NCBI RefSeq assembly: GCF_018687715.1
Contig: NC_056760.1
Span: forward strand, 6,237,501-6,301,500
DNA: 64,000 nucleotides
Reading direction: 5' to 3'
From: Carya illinoinensis
Taxonomy: Eukaryota; Streptophyta; Magnoliopsida; Fagales; Juglandaceae
Shown here: positions 11,881-23,715 of the stretch, piece by piece
Layout: each line of letters begins with the position of its first letter
How positions within the stretch are numbered: position 1 is the first letter of the stretch
The notes under the pieces: model-generated
What the model was told of the DNA's origin: nothing
What the model saw: only the letters and a program-made list of their open reading frames with translations
The model's database searches: none
Position numbers and translations under genes: made by a program

Positions 11881-12850
11881 TAATATTGGAATTGGAGAGT
11901 GTGAAAAAAGGCCGGCCCAAGGGTCTGAGACCCCACGAACTAAAAGGGGCCCATCGGTCTAGCAAAGTGAAGATAATGGGCCTTGGTGGGCTTGGCCCTC
12001 TCTTGCCCACCAAGAGAGAGGTTTGTCCAGCCCGGTTTAAGACTAATGAAATGTTGACTGGGATTGCTAAGGGAGGTATATGTCAACTTGTCTGCCGCCT
12101 TAAATCATTACCAGCAGCCACCAAGAAATAGGTGGAAGAAGTTATTACTATCGTGCATATGGGAAAATAAAGGTGGGTGCCATCGGAACAGGTCGAGGAG
12201 ATGCCAACTTCCTAAGTTCCTAGAAAACAGATGCTATAAAGCATGTCGGAGAGGTAACCATGACTTCTATACTAACGAAATAAAGGCGAGCACCATCGCA
12301 ATAGGCTAAGAGGCAACCAAAATGATGGTTATGAAGCAATAGTTACGATAATACATGCCGAAAGAATAACCACAACTCTTCTTACAGAGAGAGATATATA
12401 TATATATATAGAGAGAGAGAAAGAGTCAAGCTTGGCTGACGAGAAGCCAATGTGTGAGCCAGAACTCAACGCCGTAGTAATTATATTCCCTTGAGATCTC
12501 ACACCCCAACGATGCAGTATTCATTTCTCTCAAGGTATCACACTTTCTAACGAATTCACGTGCACGATGCATGAGGTGCGATGGGATAGTTCCTTGGGAT
12601 GAAAGCACCATAATTCTAAAGTATCTAGTATAAAAGTCTAATCAATGTATGATCAAACTTACGAGAATCTTAAGGCTAAAAAAAAAAAAAACACTTCTAA
12701 AAAAGAAACTAACTTAAGTATTGAAGGATCTCCTGACCAATCCCAAATTCCTTTCTTTATTTGCGTGTGTGTAGGTCCTATGGTACGCCTCCTAGCTGTC
12801 CGAGGAGTTCTTACTGTATATGTACAAAACACTTTAAAAACAGAAACAAT
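11880..12850. mobile_element. Possible degraded LTR-retroelement fragment
   Basis: The base composition (moderate GC, GA-microsatellite near 12386-12422) differs from the AT-rich surroundings. The phrase ACTAACTTAAGTATTGAAGG near 12708 resembles the leader end of many plant LTRs. No paired LTR, primer-binding site or pol-like frame is visible, so this is weak. Confidence 0.3.
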
Positions 12851-12925
12851 TTCCTCTATTCCGATCAAATAATTTTTTGTCTGATCTAAAAAATTTACAT
12901 TGAGTTGCGAAAAGGGACGAGTCAG

Positions 12926-13515
12926 CAAAGTTTTGAAATCCGTTCCGAAGACCATTCCGGTTGAGACACTGGAACGGAATATTTCGGTACCGGTACGTTT
13001 CGGTGTACCGTTTCGGGATTAATTATATATTATATATAAATATTTATATGTATATATAAACTAACAATTAATAAAATAAATACATATATGTAAGTGTGTG
13101 ATATGTATATGTGTATATATATAGAAGAATTAAAGATTTATAAAATGAATATATATTGAAAAAATTCACAAACTTGAGTTAAGACACAAAAATAAAGGAA
13201 AAAAATTAAAGAATAGACAGATTATTAAAAGTAACAATACTTCTAGTGCACGGAAATGAGTATTTGAATTCTAAAAGTACAATTTTATTCATTATTTTTT
13301 AACTTATTTACAAGAGTTTTTAGTTTTTAGTTTTTTTTTTTTTTTTGGGGCCAGAATTACTATTCCGGCTGGAATATCGGAATTCCGGCCAGAATTGACC
13401 AGAACGGCCGGAATTTGATCCGGAACGGAACAGATACCTATCCCATTCCGGTCACTGTTCTGGCACAAAAAATTCCAACCATTCCGACCAGAAGAGAACG
13501 AATTTTAAAACTTTG
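12926..13515. mobile_element. Non-autonomous hAT-type MITE, 590 bp, 8-bp target duplication with one mismatch
   Basis: Termini are CAAAGTTTT and AAAACTTTG, a perfect 9-bp inverted repeat. Flanks are CGAGTCAG (12918-12925) and TGAGTCAG (13516-13523), an 8-bp duplication with one change. Internal text near the left end, including GGAATATTTCGG, is shared with the element at 6778-7218, so the two belong to one family. This copy is longer and more diverged. Confidence 0.8.
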
Positions 13516-14384
13516 TGAGTCAGACTTTTTTTATAAATAAAAAGGAGTTAGAAGCCATAGCCAATAGCATGTAATTAATGCACTATGATGGTTTGATTGA
13601 AGTCAAAATTTACTTTATGATCAGGAGAAGTAAAGACGTAAAAAATAATAATAATCAGGATTGGATAGACAAGAGCTAGCTTTGATGGTACACAAGAGTG
13701 TTTGAAGCTCATACGCCAATGACGTTGGATGAGTCCGATTTCGAGAGATAAGGAAGGAGTTTTCAAAACGCAACACCTATGGAAGATGAATAGAGAATAT
13801 TGACAACGTGTGAGGCTCGACTTGAAAGGGAGCTAATTCACCTAAATAGACACAACAAAATGCATGAGAGAGAGAGAGAAAGAGGTGTTACTTTTTTTTT
13901 TTTTTTAAAGACGGAATCGCTTATCCAAAAGTAATCCATTCTTACTTTTATTAAAGATAACCATCACTTGTGATTGAATAATACCGCTGTAACAAATAAA
14001 AGACATGGGATATACACATCAAAAAAGCAAAAACGCATCCCACGTATCTAAAACACGCTAGCAGAGAAGAAAAGATAGGTGTTACATAGACTATAAGAGT
14101 TTGCTTTGACATTTGCTCACTTAAGTTGAAAACTTTATCACTTGTCAATAAAAGAAAAAACCATTGATTAGGTTCGATATTCTTTAAAATAAATTAGAAG
14201 GTGAAAACATAAATAGAAAATCGGAGTTTCTTTTCCCATGTACTACCACCATCCTAGGGCTGTGAGCTGACACCACCAATCTGTTGTTTCCGGCACGTGG
14301 CTCAGTTTTCAAAAATGGGGACAATCACAAAACTTGAAGACCCCACTTCACGGCGAACTTCTTGTATTAAATCATGTTTAAGGT

Positions 14385-14632
14385 TACTTTGTTGCTCTAT
14401 TTTATTTTCTTGTTTTAATAGTTGATGTATTTAATTTTTTTTTAAATTTAAAATTTTATTTATTAATATTAATTAAATAATTGATTATTAATATATTGAT
14501 ATTTTTTTAATATTTTTTAAAAATATTTTAAGGATTAAAAAAATATAAATAGAAAATATTAAAAAATTAAGTTTTGCCTAGGCGCATAGCGGTTATAACT
14601 GACCGCAGCTAGCATCACCCTTAGGTGGGGTG
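14385..14632. repeat. Dispersed AT-rich repeat with a GC-rich end (copy 2)
   Basis: AT-rich body followed by GCCTAGGCGCATAGCGG and GACCGCAGCTAGC; matches the layout of 8130-8345. Boundaries are approximate. Confidence 0.4.
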
Positions 14633-14639
14633 TCGGTAG

Positions 14640-16060
14640 GTTTTATAGGTGGAGGTTTTCTTCTCTTGCCTCATATGGATTCTGACATTTCGCAGGCACC
14701 GTTAACGTCTCTATGCATCACTTCACTGCCTCTTTTTAAATTCCGAGGAGCTTGAACAAGGAACCAAATTTAGATTGGTAAGATATTTTATTTTAGCGGT
14801 GCTACATCCCTGTAACCCGAATATCTCCCGATAAGTACAATTTAAAAAAAAAAAAAAAATTCTTAAACCTTTTTCATTTATTTTTTATATATTTTTATAA
14901 AATAAAAAATTTACAACATTATAAAAAAATATTTTTTAATCATTAAGAAAAAATAATTAAAATAATATATTTTTTTTGTTTACGAAGAACTATTAGAAAG
15001 CTATTGGGTGAAATAGCATTTCTGATTTTATTTTTAAGAGTAAAGAAACAAATTTAGATTGCACAATGATTTATTTTTGAAAAAAAAATATTATTAAAAA
15101 ATTAATTTCTTCTTATATGAAATTTATATTTATTTATTTTTTTAAAAAAATTATGTAGTGTTTGTATACTCTAAAATTATAAATATTATTTTTTATTTCC
15201 AAACTGTTTAAATTATTTCTTACAAATAAAATAAAATTTATAAGATTGAACTTTTAAAATTTTAATTTTAAATCTGAAATTTTTTCTTTTTTATCTATTT
15301 CTATTTAGATATTTAAAGACCAACGAGTTTAACCTTTCGACGTCTCTATTACGAAAGATTCTGCAGTCACTCTCGCTCTAAGCAGCACTGGAAAAGTTAT
15401 TTTTTTCATTAAAAAAAAAAAACTAAATATCCCTTATTTGCCATATAAAATTCGCTTTACCCTTTTGGAGATCAAACATTTTATTATGGACAATATGGAT
15501 TTTTTTAAAAAATTTTACGATTTATAATTACTCTTTATTTAAAGAAAAAATGTCATAATTTATTTATAGGATAAATTTACATTTATGATCTAATATATTT
15601 TGAAATATCTCTATATCAAATATAATATTATAAATTAAAATAATGTATTTAAAACTTCATCAGTACACTTTTTTTTATAATTATTCTAATTTTCATTATT
15701 GTTGATACTGTTTGTAGAAAAATGTATAAGAAATAATATTCTCTATCTAAATAGAGACTTATTATCACCCTTTATAGAAATAAATGATTTAATCTTTATA
15801 GATAAATGTCTAAAAGGAGAATTATTATTTTTTATTTTAATTAATAATAAAAAAACAAAAAAGAAGTAGTAAGATATATGTAAAAAATGACAGATTTTAA
15901 ATAAATTTTAGTAGATTTCAAAATATGCGACGATTCTTAAAATTAACAAACTAATTTTTCAGTCATAAATATTAAATTTAAAAAATTTAATAGTGGCAAG
16001 TCTAGTAATTTAATACATGTGTTAAGAAAAGTTGTAGAAAAGAATGATGCATGAGGACCA
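14640..16060. other. AT-rich intergenic stretch, no gene seen
   Basis: Dominated by poly-A/T and TTATTT runs. A weak copy of the hairpin-type MITE (phrases like TTATGTAGTGTTTGTATACTC near 15150) is present. No coding or RNA gene is recognised. Confidence 0.5.
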
Positions 16061-16950
16061 CGGATACACGTGTGAGGTCTGGAGCTTTTGACTTGTTGAG
16101 AGAGAGAGTGGCCGCATGATATATAATTTATAATTACTCTTAATATTCAGGATCAATCTACCTACGTTGATGACTCTATTTGTCTCATTCTTAGATCACT
16201 TAAATAAATAATTATTTGAAATATCTTGCACCAATAGGTACAAGGAAAAGATAATAAAATGGAAAAGAGAAGGTTATTGTTCATGTTTGATCCTATTCAT
16301 AATAATTTTTTTAATTTTATTCTCTTTTAAAGAGGAATATTACTCGCCATTTTATATTATAATTTATCATCTTATAGACATATTTTAAAATTTATATTTA
16401 TTTATTATTATTAAATTAATTAAATTATTTTACTTATCTTTCTACTTATTATTCATGTATAACAGATATATTATTAAAAAAATAAAAATAAAAATATAAT
16501 ATACAGGAATAATAAATAAAATTATTATTATTTTCTTAATATGAAAAAACTGCTTTTACAAGTACGACATACATACACAGTAAAAAAATATTAATTTCAC
16601 GATTCTGGTCTTTGCTTTCTCGAGTTCCTAGATACATTTGATCAATCTCTGACCCCTGGTGCGTGTCACGTGAGCCCCACTTTCAATGAATCAATCCAAA
16701 CATTACTGACCAAGCCGCACGTGTTTACAACTCTTCTCCTAGCGCGTGACTCAGACCACAACAGTCACAGAATTTTCAAAAAGAAACCGGACTGGGGCAA
16801 AACTCGACGAGTACCACATTAGGATATACCGTTCTTCACTTCCGTGCTTTATTAAAAGACCGAAGTCTGCTGCACTGGCACAGCAAAAAATGAAAGCGGA
16901 AGCGCTTTCGGAAGAGAGAAACAGTCACGGTAGTTGATCGATCGATAGTC
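16060..16950 (+). promoter_or_regulatory. Promoter and 5' leader region of the callose synthase gene
   Basis: The 890 bp before the ATG at 16951 contain three CACGTG G-box cores at 16067-16072, 16667-16672 and 16718-16723, and a TGACTCA near 16746. G-boxes are bound by bZIP and bHLH factors in plants. Their clustering suggests regulated expression, but function is inferred from motifs only. Confidence 0.5.
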
Positions 16951-19900
16951 ATGAACCTCAGGCAGCGTCCTGCGCCGGGTCGCTTCCGTAGCAATGTTCA
17001 CGCGCCGCCGGGACTTAGGGAAGCGGACGTCTATAATATAATCCCCATCCACAGCCTCCTAACAGACCACCCTTCCCTCCGGTATCCGGAGATACGCGCA
17101 GCTGCGGCCGCTCTACGCGCAACGGGGGACCTCCGGAAACCGCCGTTCGTGCAATGGAACCCGAACAACGACCTGCTGGACTGGTTGGGACTCCTATTCG
17201 GCTTCCAAAACGACAACGTCAAGAACCAAAGGGAGCACCTGGTCCTCCACCTGGCCAACTCCCAAATGCGGCTTCAACCCCCTCCAACTATACCCGACGC
17301 GCTCGCACCCTCAGTGCTCCAACACTTCCGTCGCAAGCTCCTCCGCAACTACTCCTTATGGCACTCCTACCTTGGCGAGAAGTCCCAAATCCACCTCTCC
17401 TATCGAAGATTCGGAATCGGTACCGGAAACGCAGAACCTAACGGTCTTCGCCGCGAATTGCTCTACGTTTCGCTCTACCTTTTGGTCTGGGGTGAGTCCG
17501 CTAATCTCCGATTCGCTCCCGAATGTTTATGCTACATTTTTCACCACATGGCCAAGGAACTGAACCACGTTCTCGACGGTAAAATTGACTCCGAAACTGG
17601 TCAATCGTTCTTGCCGTCGATTTCCGGGGACGGTGCGTTCTTGAAGTGTGTGGTCATGCCAATCTATCGGACTATCAAAACCGAGGTTGATAGCAGTGGA
17701 AACGGCAAGGTGCCGCACTCGGCCTGGAGGAACTACGACGATATAAACGAGTATTTTTGGAGTAGGAGGTGCTTCCAGAGGTTGAAATGGCCGCTGGATC
17801 CCTCGTGTAACTTTTTCGCCACGACGCCCAAGGACAAGCGCGTGGGGAAGACGGGGTTTGTGGAGCAGAGGTCGTTTTGGAACGTGTTTAGGAGCTTCGA
17901 TAAGCTCTGGGTGTTGCTCATACTATTCTTGCAGGCCTTGATAATCGTTGCGTGGGAGGGGAGAACACCTTGGCGGGCGTTGAAGAGTAGGGATGTGCAG
18001 GTGGAGCTGCTGTCCGTGTTCATCACCTGGGCTGGCTTGCGAGTTTGGCAATCGTTGCTTGATGCCGGGACTCAGTATAGCTTGGTTTCGAGGGAAACAA
18101 TCTGGCTCGGTGTGAGGATGGCGTTGAAATTCTCAGTCGCCTTGACATGGACTGTGGTGTTTGCGGTTTTTTATGGAAGGATTTGGATTCAGAAGAATGG
18201 GGATAGAGAGTGGTCTGATGAGGCTAATCGGAGGATTGTACGTTTTCTTCAGGCTGGTGTAGTTTTCGTGTTCCCTGAGTTTTTGGCATTGGCTTTGTTT
18301 ATTGTTCCATGGATTAGGAATGGACTTGAGAAATTGGATTGGCCTGTGCTCTACTTGTTGACATGGTGGTTTCATACCCGAATTTTCGTGGGTCGTGGCC
18401 TGAGGGAAGGGCTTGTCAATAATTTCAAGTATGCTATGTTCTGGTGTGCTGTATTGGCTTCGAAATTCTCTTTCAGTTACTTTTTTCAAATCAAGCCTCT
18501 GGTCAGCCCAACAAGGGCTCTTTTAAATCTTAGGAATGTACCTTACAAATGGCATGAATTTTCCGCTAGCCCCAATATAGTTGCTGTTGTGTTGTTGTGG
18601 ATTCCTGTGCTGCTGATTTATTTCATGGATTTACAAATTTGGTATGCAATTTTCTCGTCCTTTGTTGGTGGAGTTATTGGGTTGTTTTCGCATCTGGGCG
18701 AGATTAGGAACATTGGGCAGCTAAGGCTAAGGTTTCAGTTCTTTGCTAGTGCAATGCAATTTAGTCTTATGCCAGAGGTGCTGCCGATAAATACTAATAT
18801 GACACTGGTGAAGAAGCTCCGTGATGCTATCCACCTCTTGAAGCTGAGGTACGGAATTGGTCAGTACAAGAAGATTGAATCCAGCCAAGTGGAAGCCACC
18901 AGGTTTGCCTTGATTTGGAATGAGATCATGGTAACTTTCAGGGAAGAAGATCTCATCAGTGATCAAGAACACGAGCTCTTGGAACTGCCTCCTAATAGTT
19001 GGAATATTCGGGTTATTCGATGGCCATGTGTCCTCCTCTGCAATGAACTGCTGATTGCTCTCAGTCAGGCTGAACAGTTGGCAGATGAGCCTGATCGGTC
19101 GCTTTGGTTAAAGATATGCAAGAATGAATATAGACGGTGTGCTGTCATAGAAGCTTATGATAGTATTAAATATTTACTTCTTATGATCATTAAAGATGGC
19201 AGAGAGGAGTACTCAATTGTCGAGAATTTGTTCAAGGAGATAGATTACGAGATTAAGAATGGAAAGCTGACACAGGAATTCAAGATGTCTGTGCTATCAA
19301 AAATTCATGCTAAGTTAATAGCACTTGTTAAGCTTCTGAATCAACCAATTAAAGATTTGAGTGAGGCAGTGAATATACTACAGGCCTTGTATGAACTATC
19401 AGTCAGAGAGTTTCCAAGGAAGAAGTCGTCCATTGTGATGTTGAGAGATGCAGGTCTGGCACCTCGTAGTCCAGCCACCAATGCAGGGCTACTCTTTGAG
19501 GATGCTGTGGTCTTCCCCGATACTGACGATGCTTTATTCTTTAGGCACCTACGGCGTTTGTACACCATCCTTACTTCTAGAGACGCCATGCACAATGTCC
19601 CAAGGAATCTTGAGGCGAGAAGGCGTATTGCTTTCTTTAGCAATTCACTATTTATGAACATGCCTCGTGCTCCGGATGTTGAAAAAATGATGGCTTTCAG
19701 TGTTCTTACGCCTTACTATGACGAAGAAGTTCTCTATAGCCTATTGAATCTCCGAAAGGAAAATGAAGATGGCATTTCTACCCTGTTTTATCTGCAGAAG
19801 ATCTATGAAGATGAGTGGGGAAATTTTTTGGAGCGGATGCGTAGAGATGGTGTGGAGGAAGAGAATGAACTCTACACAATAAAGGCAAGGGAACTTCGTC

Positions 19901-22266
19901 TTTGGGCGTCGTACAGAGGTCAGACCTTATCCCGCACTGTGAGAGGAATGATGTATTATTATAGGGCTCTTAAGATGCTTGCCTTTCTGGATTCTGCATC
20001 TGAGATGGATGTAAAGGAGCGACCAGAAGATGGTTTGGATGGCCTACACTTGGGTAACCCACTATCTTCGCGTAATCTCAACAGAGCAACTAGCAGTGTA
20101 AATCTTTTGTTTAAGGGACATGAGATTGGGAGTGCTCTAATGAAATTCACATATGTGGTCGCATGCCAGGTGTATGGGCAACATAAGGCAAGGGGAGACC
20201 CTCGTGCTGAAGAGGTATTATATCTGATGAAAAACAATGAGGCTCTTCGAGTTGCCTATGTTGATGAGGTTCACTTGGGGAGGGATGAAGTTGAGTATTA
20301 CTCTGTTCTTGTGAAATATGATCAGGATCTGCGCAGGGAGGTGGAGATATATCGGATCAGATTGCCTGGCTCCTTGAAAGTCGGGGAAGGCAAACCAGAA
20401 AACCAAAACCATGCCATAATCTTCACCAGAGGCGATGCACTTCAGGCCATTGACATGAACCAGGACAATTATTTTGAAGAGACACTCAAGATGCGGAATT
20501 TATTGGAGGAATTTAACAACTTCTATGGTATCAGGAAACCAACCATCTTGGGAGTTCGTGAGAATATTTTTACTGGTTCAGTGTCTTCACTTGCTTGGTT
20601 CATGTCTGCTCAGGAAACAAGTTTTGTGACCTTGGGGCAGCGAGTTCTGGCAAACCCATTGAAGGTGAGAATGCATTATGGTCACCCAGATGTGTTTGAC
20701 AGGTTCTGGTTCTTGACTCGGGGTGGGATTAGCAAGGCTTCTAGAGCGATAAATATTAGTGAGGATATATTTGCCGGCTTCAACTGCACCCTGCGAGGCG
20801 GCAATGTGACACACCATGAATATATACAGGTCGGTAAGGGGAGAGATGTTGGGTTAAATCAGATCTCAATGTTTGAGGCCAAGGTTGCTAGTGGCAATGG
20901 CGAGCAGGTTTTGAGCAGAGATATTTATCGGTTGGGTCATAGATTGGACTTCTTCCGAATGCTTTCAGTTTTCTACTCAACGGTTGGATTTTACTACAAC
21001 TCAATGATTGTGGTTCTCACTGTCTATGCATTTTTGTGGGGCCACCTTTATCTTGCTCTCAGTGGTCTCGAAGATGCAGCCACGGATACTACTACTAACA
21101 ATAAAGCCCTTGGTGCAATCCTTAATCAGCAGTTTGTCATCCAGCTTGGTCTCTTCACTGCCCTTCCGATGATTGTGGAGAACTCTCTTGAACTTGGGTT
21201 CCTTCCAGCAATATGGGACTTCTTGACAATGGAGCTTCAGCTGGCGTCATTCTTTTACACATTCTCAATGGGCACTCGTACCCACTTCTTTGGCCGGACT
21301 ATCCTGCATGGGGGTGCAAAGTATCGAGCCACTGGTCGTGGTTTTGTGGTGGAGCACAAGAGCTTTGCTGAGAACTATCGACTCTATGCTCGGAGCCATT
21401 TTGTGAAGGGCATTGAGCTTGGGGTTATTTTAACCGTGTATGCTTCTCATAGCCCCTTGTCTAGAAACATTACTTTTGTTTATATAGCCATGACCATATC
21501 TTCCTGGTTTCTAGTGGTGTCGTGGATAATGGCGCCATTTATATTTAATCCTTCTGGATTTGATTGGCTGAAGACTGTTTATGATTTTGAAGATTTTTTG
21601 AATTGGATATGGAGTAGCCGTGGGGTGTTTACGAAAGCAGAACAGAGCTGGGAAACATGGTGGCATGAGGAGCAGGACCATCTGAGGACAACTGGTCTCT
21701 GGGGTAAACTGTTGGAGATTATTTTAGATCTACGATTCTTCTTCTTCCAGTATGGCATTGTGTATCAACTGAAGATTGCTGCTAAAAACACAAGTATAGT
21801 TGTTTATTTACTGTCCTGGATATACATGATTGTAGTTGTTGGGATTTACATCATCATATCATATGCTCGGGACAAATATGCTGCAAAAGAGCATATCTAC
21901 TACCGTCTAGTTCAGTTCCTTGTCATTGCTCTTACAATACTTGTACTTGTTATATTGTTGAAGTTCACTCCCTTCCAGTTTCTTGACATTGTCACAAGCT
22001 TCTTGGCCTTTATCCCAACAGGCTGGGGTATGATATTGATAGCCCAGGTACTTAGACCTTTTCTGCAGACCACTGTGGTGTGGGATACCGTGGTTGCCTT
22101 GGCCCGGCTATACGACTTGCTGTTTGGAGTGATTGTTATGGCTCCTGTAGCGTTGTTGTCATGGCTGCCCGGATTTCAGGCAATGCAAACAAGGATTCTG
22201 TTCAACGAAGCATTTAGCAGGGGCCTCCAGATATCTCGCCTTCTTACTGGGAAAAGGTCCAACTGA
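16951..22266 (+). CDS. CALS11: Callose synthase (1,3-beta-glucan synthase), CALS11/GSL1-like, intronless
   Basis: A plasma-membrane enzyme that polymerises UDP-glucose into callose. One open frame of 1771 residues, the length expected for the intronless CALS11/CALS12 pair; other plant callose synthases are heavily spliced. The N-terminal cytosolic part includes VYNIIPIHSLL and the conserved LRRELLYVSLYLLVWGESAN (FKS1-type domain, roughly residues 160-280). A first block of membrane spans covers about 305-590. The central glucan synthase domain runs from about 880 to 1640, with MPRAPDVEKMMAFSVLTPYY near 900, HAIIFTRGDALQAIDMNQDN near 1155 and DIFAGFNCTLRGGNVTHHEY near 1270. The last spans precede a C terminus ending in FNEAFSRGLQISRLLTGK. 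The N-terminal and C-terminal wording fits Arabidopsis CALS11 (GSL1) better than CALS12 (PMR4) from memory. In Arabidopsis, GSL1 works with GSL5 in pollen tetrad walls. The first kilobase is clearly more GC-rich than the rest. Confidence 0.95.
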   Translation: MNLRQRPAPGRFRSNVHAPPGLREADVYNIIPIHSLLTDHPSLRYPEIRAAAAALRATGDLRKPPFVQWNPNNDLLDWLGLLFGFQNDNVKNQREHLVLHLANSQMRLQPPPTIPDALAPSVLQHFRRKLLRNYSLWHSYLGEKSQIHLSYRRFGIGTGNAEPNGLRRELLYVSLYLLVWGESANLRFAPECLCYIFHHMAKELNHVLDGKIDSETGQSFLPSISGDGAFLKCVVMPIYRTIKTEVDSSGNGKVPHSAWRNYDDINEYFWSRRCFQRLKWPLDPSCNFFATTPKDKRVGKTGFVEQRSFWNVFRSFDKLWVLLILFLQALIIVAWEGRTPWRALKSRDVQVELLSVFITWAGLRVWQSLLDAGTQYSLVSRETIWLGVRMALKFSVALTWTVVFAVFYGRIWIQKNGDREWSDEANRRIVRFLQAGVVFVFPEFLALALFIVPWIRNGLEKLDWPVLYLLTWWFHTRIFVGRGLREGLVNNFKYAMFWCAVLASKFSFSYFFQIKPLVSPTRALLNLRNVPYKWHEFSASPNIVAVVLLWIPVLLIYFMDLQIWYAIFSSFVGGVIGLFSHLGEIRNIGQLRLRFQFFASAMQFSLMPEVLPINTNMTLVKKLRDAIHLLKLRYGIGQYKKIESSQVEATRFALIWNEIMVTFREEDLISDQEHELLELPPNSWNIRVIRWPCVLLCNELLIALSQAEQLADEPDRSLWLKICKNEYRRCAVIEAYDSIKYLLLMIIKDGREEYSIVENLFKEIDYEIKNGKLTQEFKMSVLSKIHAKLIALVKLLNQPIKDLSEAVNILQALYELSVREFPRKKSSIVMLRDAGLAPRSPATNAGLLFEDAVVFPDTDDALFFRHLRRLYTILTSRDAMHNVPRNLEARRRIAFFSNSLFMNMPRAPDVEKMMAFSVLTPYYDEEVLYSLLNLRKENEDGISTLFYLQKIYEDEWGNFLERMRRDGVEEENELYTIKARELRLWASYRGQTLSRTVRGMMYYYRALKMLAFLDSASEMDVKERPEDGLDGLHLGNPLSSRNLNRATSSVNLLFKGHEIGSALMKFTYVVACQVYGQHKARGDPRAEEVLYLMKNNEALRVAYVDEVHLGRDEVEYYSVLVKYDQDLRREVEIYRIRLPGSLKVGEGKPENQNHAIIFTRGDALQAIDMNQDNYFEETLKMRNLLEEFNNFYGIRKPTILGVRENIFTGSVSSLAWFMSAQETSFVTLGQRVLANPLKVRMHYGHPDVFDRFWFLTRGGISKASRAINISEDIFAGFNCTLRGGNVTHHEYIQVGKGRDVGLNQISMFEAKVASGNGEQVLSRDIYRLGHRLDFFRMLSVFYSTVGFYYNSMIVVLTVYAFLWGHLYLALSGLEDAATDTTTNNKALGAILNQQFVIQLGLFTALPMIVENSLELGFLPAIWDFLTMELQLASFFYTFSMGTRTHFFGRTILHGGAKYRATGRGFVVEHKSFAENYRLYARSHFVKGIELGVILTVYASHSPLSRNITFVYIAMTISSWFLVVSWIMAPFIFNPSGFDWLKTVYDFEDFLNWIWSSRGVFTKAEQSWETWWHEEQDHLRTTGLWGKLLEIILDLRFFFFQYGIVYQLKIAAKNTSIVVYLLSWIYMIVVVGIYIIISYARDKYAAKEHIYYRLVQFLVIALTILVLVILLKFTPFQFLDIVTSFLAFIPTGWGMILIAQVLRPFLQTTVVWDTVVALARLYDLLFGVIVMAPVALLSWLPGFQAMQTRILFNEAFSRGLQISRLLTGKRSN

Positions 22267-22334
22267 GATGTGAATAGAGGTACTTTCTATCTAAAACTTT
22301 TCTTAGACGTTCACTTTCTCCATCATTTATTCCA

Positions 22335-22470
22335 CTAGGTTTAAGGTTCGAATTCTTGGGTGCAAACCATCTCTAGGGACCACGTTCTATCAGTGAAAAG
22401 CTGATGATTTACTTGATCCATGTGATGGGGACGCATTACACGGATTCGGGAGATAACTAGGTAAAAGACA
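22335..22470. mobile_element. Possible SINE-derived fragment
   Basis: Contains GGTTCGAATTC near 22345, similar to a pol III B box, followed by GGTGCAAACCATCTCTAGGG, a phrase typical of plant SINEs I recall. No A box, tail or target duplication is assigned. Confidence 0.3.
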
Positions 22471-22738
22471 TGTTGTGTTTGCAAGGTCTCTAGGATTCCT
22501 GGTCATCAAAAAATAATGAGGGCAGTGCCATTTTTTTTTTCTTTTTATACATGAACGTACAAACATCCATCTATGCAGATGTATTGTTCTCCTGCTGTTT
22601 TATCCAGATAGATTCTATTTTAGTAACATCTCATATTTGATGGAAATTGTATTTAGCTCTCTCATCCCTATGAGGGGGTGTGCAAGATGAACCCCATAGC
22701 CAGCATTTCGTTTCCAATCCTTTATTTGATTTCCCTAT

Positions 22739-22812
22739 AAAAAAAAAAAAAAAAAAAAAAGAGGAGAGAGAGGGTGTGCTATTTTTTTTGTGTTGGGGGG
22801 GAGGGGGGGTGG
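22739..22812. repeat. Poly-A tract, GA run and poly-G tract
   Basis: A run of about 22 A at 22739-22760, a short GA run and then G-rich sequence to about 22812. Simple sequence only. Confidence 0.8.
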
Positions 22813-23349
22813 GAAGTGTTCCCCAAACCCTCAGTTTTCGCTCGAATAAAATGTTGGGATTTGTGCCCAAAAGCTAGTTTTGAGTATGACATTATTGAAT
22901 GGAATTAAAATCAGTTTTTTATGTCATCGTAATATCTTGTTTTGACAATCATACTTCATAAGATGAATTGATGTCTTCTTTTGTGCCTGATTTAGGTGTG
23001 TTGAATGTGATTATGTATAGAAGATATAAAGAACAAGTTCCTAGTAACTTGTTAAATTAAGTTTAGAGTTAGTGATAAAATAGGGTACTCTGTGTGAAAA
23101 GGTTATTTATGCTATATTTATTATTATATTATAGACTGGTTTCTTTTGGTCGTTGAAAGTGACACTTCTAATTAGTATATTAGTTCGTGTAGAATGCGTT
23201 AAACTGGACTTCAATTAGAGCATATTTGTCAAGTTACTGTCCTATGAATAAATTTCTCTCATCTACATTATTGCAAGGACTCTTGACCCCAAGAGATCAA
23301 TGGACTCAAATATTGAGTGTCGGGCTTTTATGTTACTCATGAGTGAGAT

Positions 23350-23715
23350 TTTTTTTTTCTTGATAAGTAAAAGGTTTTGTTAATAGTAATAGAAGAATAG
23401 GCATAGGCTAGTACATTGGACATATACAAGGGAAAACACCTAGTTAGGAAGAATAAATAGGTACAATGAAATCATAAAAATCAAGCCCGTTAAAATATAT
23501 TGCATATAGAAATAATGTATTGAAAAGAGTGATCTAAGCTCCACTAAGGAATGTTCCTTACCTTCGAAATTCCTGTCACTTCTTTTTCTCGAAATGCAAT
23601 ATATGAGGCACGTGAGGACCATTTTCCAAACTCCCACAATTTGGGGATTTCCATAAAGATTTCTCCAACTAGCAAGAAGATCAATCATCCTTCCAGGCAT
23701 AACTAATGCCAGCAC
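23350..23715 (-). mobile_element. 5'-truncated LINE (L1-type) with 9-bp target duplication
   Basis: Read on the minus strand, the frame from 23715 to 23440 matches the C-terminal tail of plant L1 reverse transcriptases: MPGRMIDLLASWR, then VWKMVLTCLIYC and RNFEGKEHSLVELRSLF. It ends in the typical 3' end TTTTACTTATCAAG followed by a poly-A (the T run at 23350-23358). Identical direct repeats GAGTGAGAT lie at 23341-23349 and 23716-23724. So this is a 366-bp, 5'-truncated insertion. It cannot move by itself. Confidence 0.85.

Noticed and set aside
11886..12309. Two short overlapping plus-strand frames as host genes
   Set aside because: Neither has recognisable domains; the region looks like decayed repeat sequence.
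17031..22200. Various antisense and alternate-frame open stretches across the callose synthase gene
   Set aside because: They are shadows of the 1771-residue frame and show no family features.
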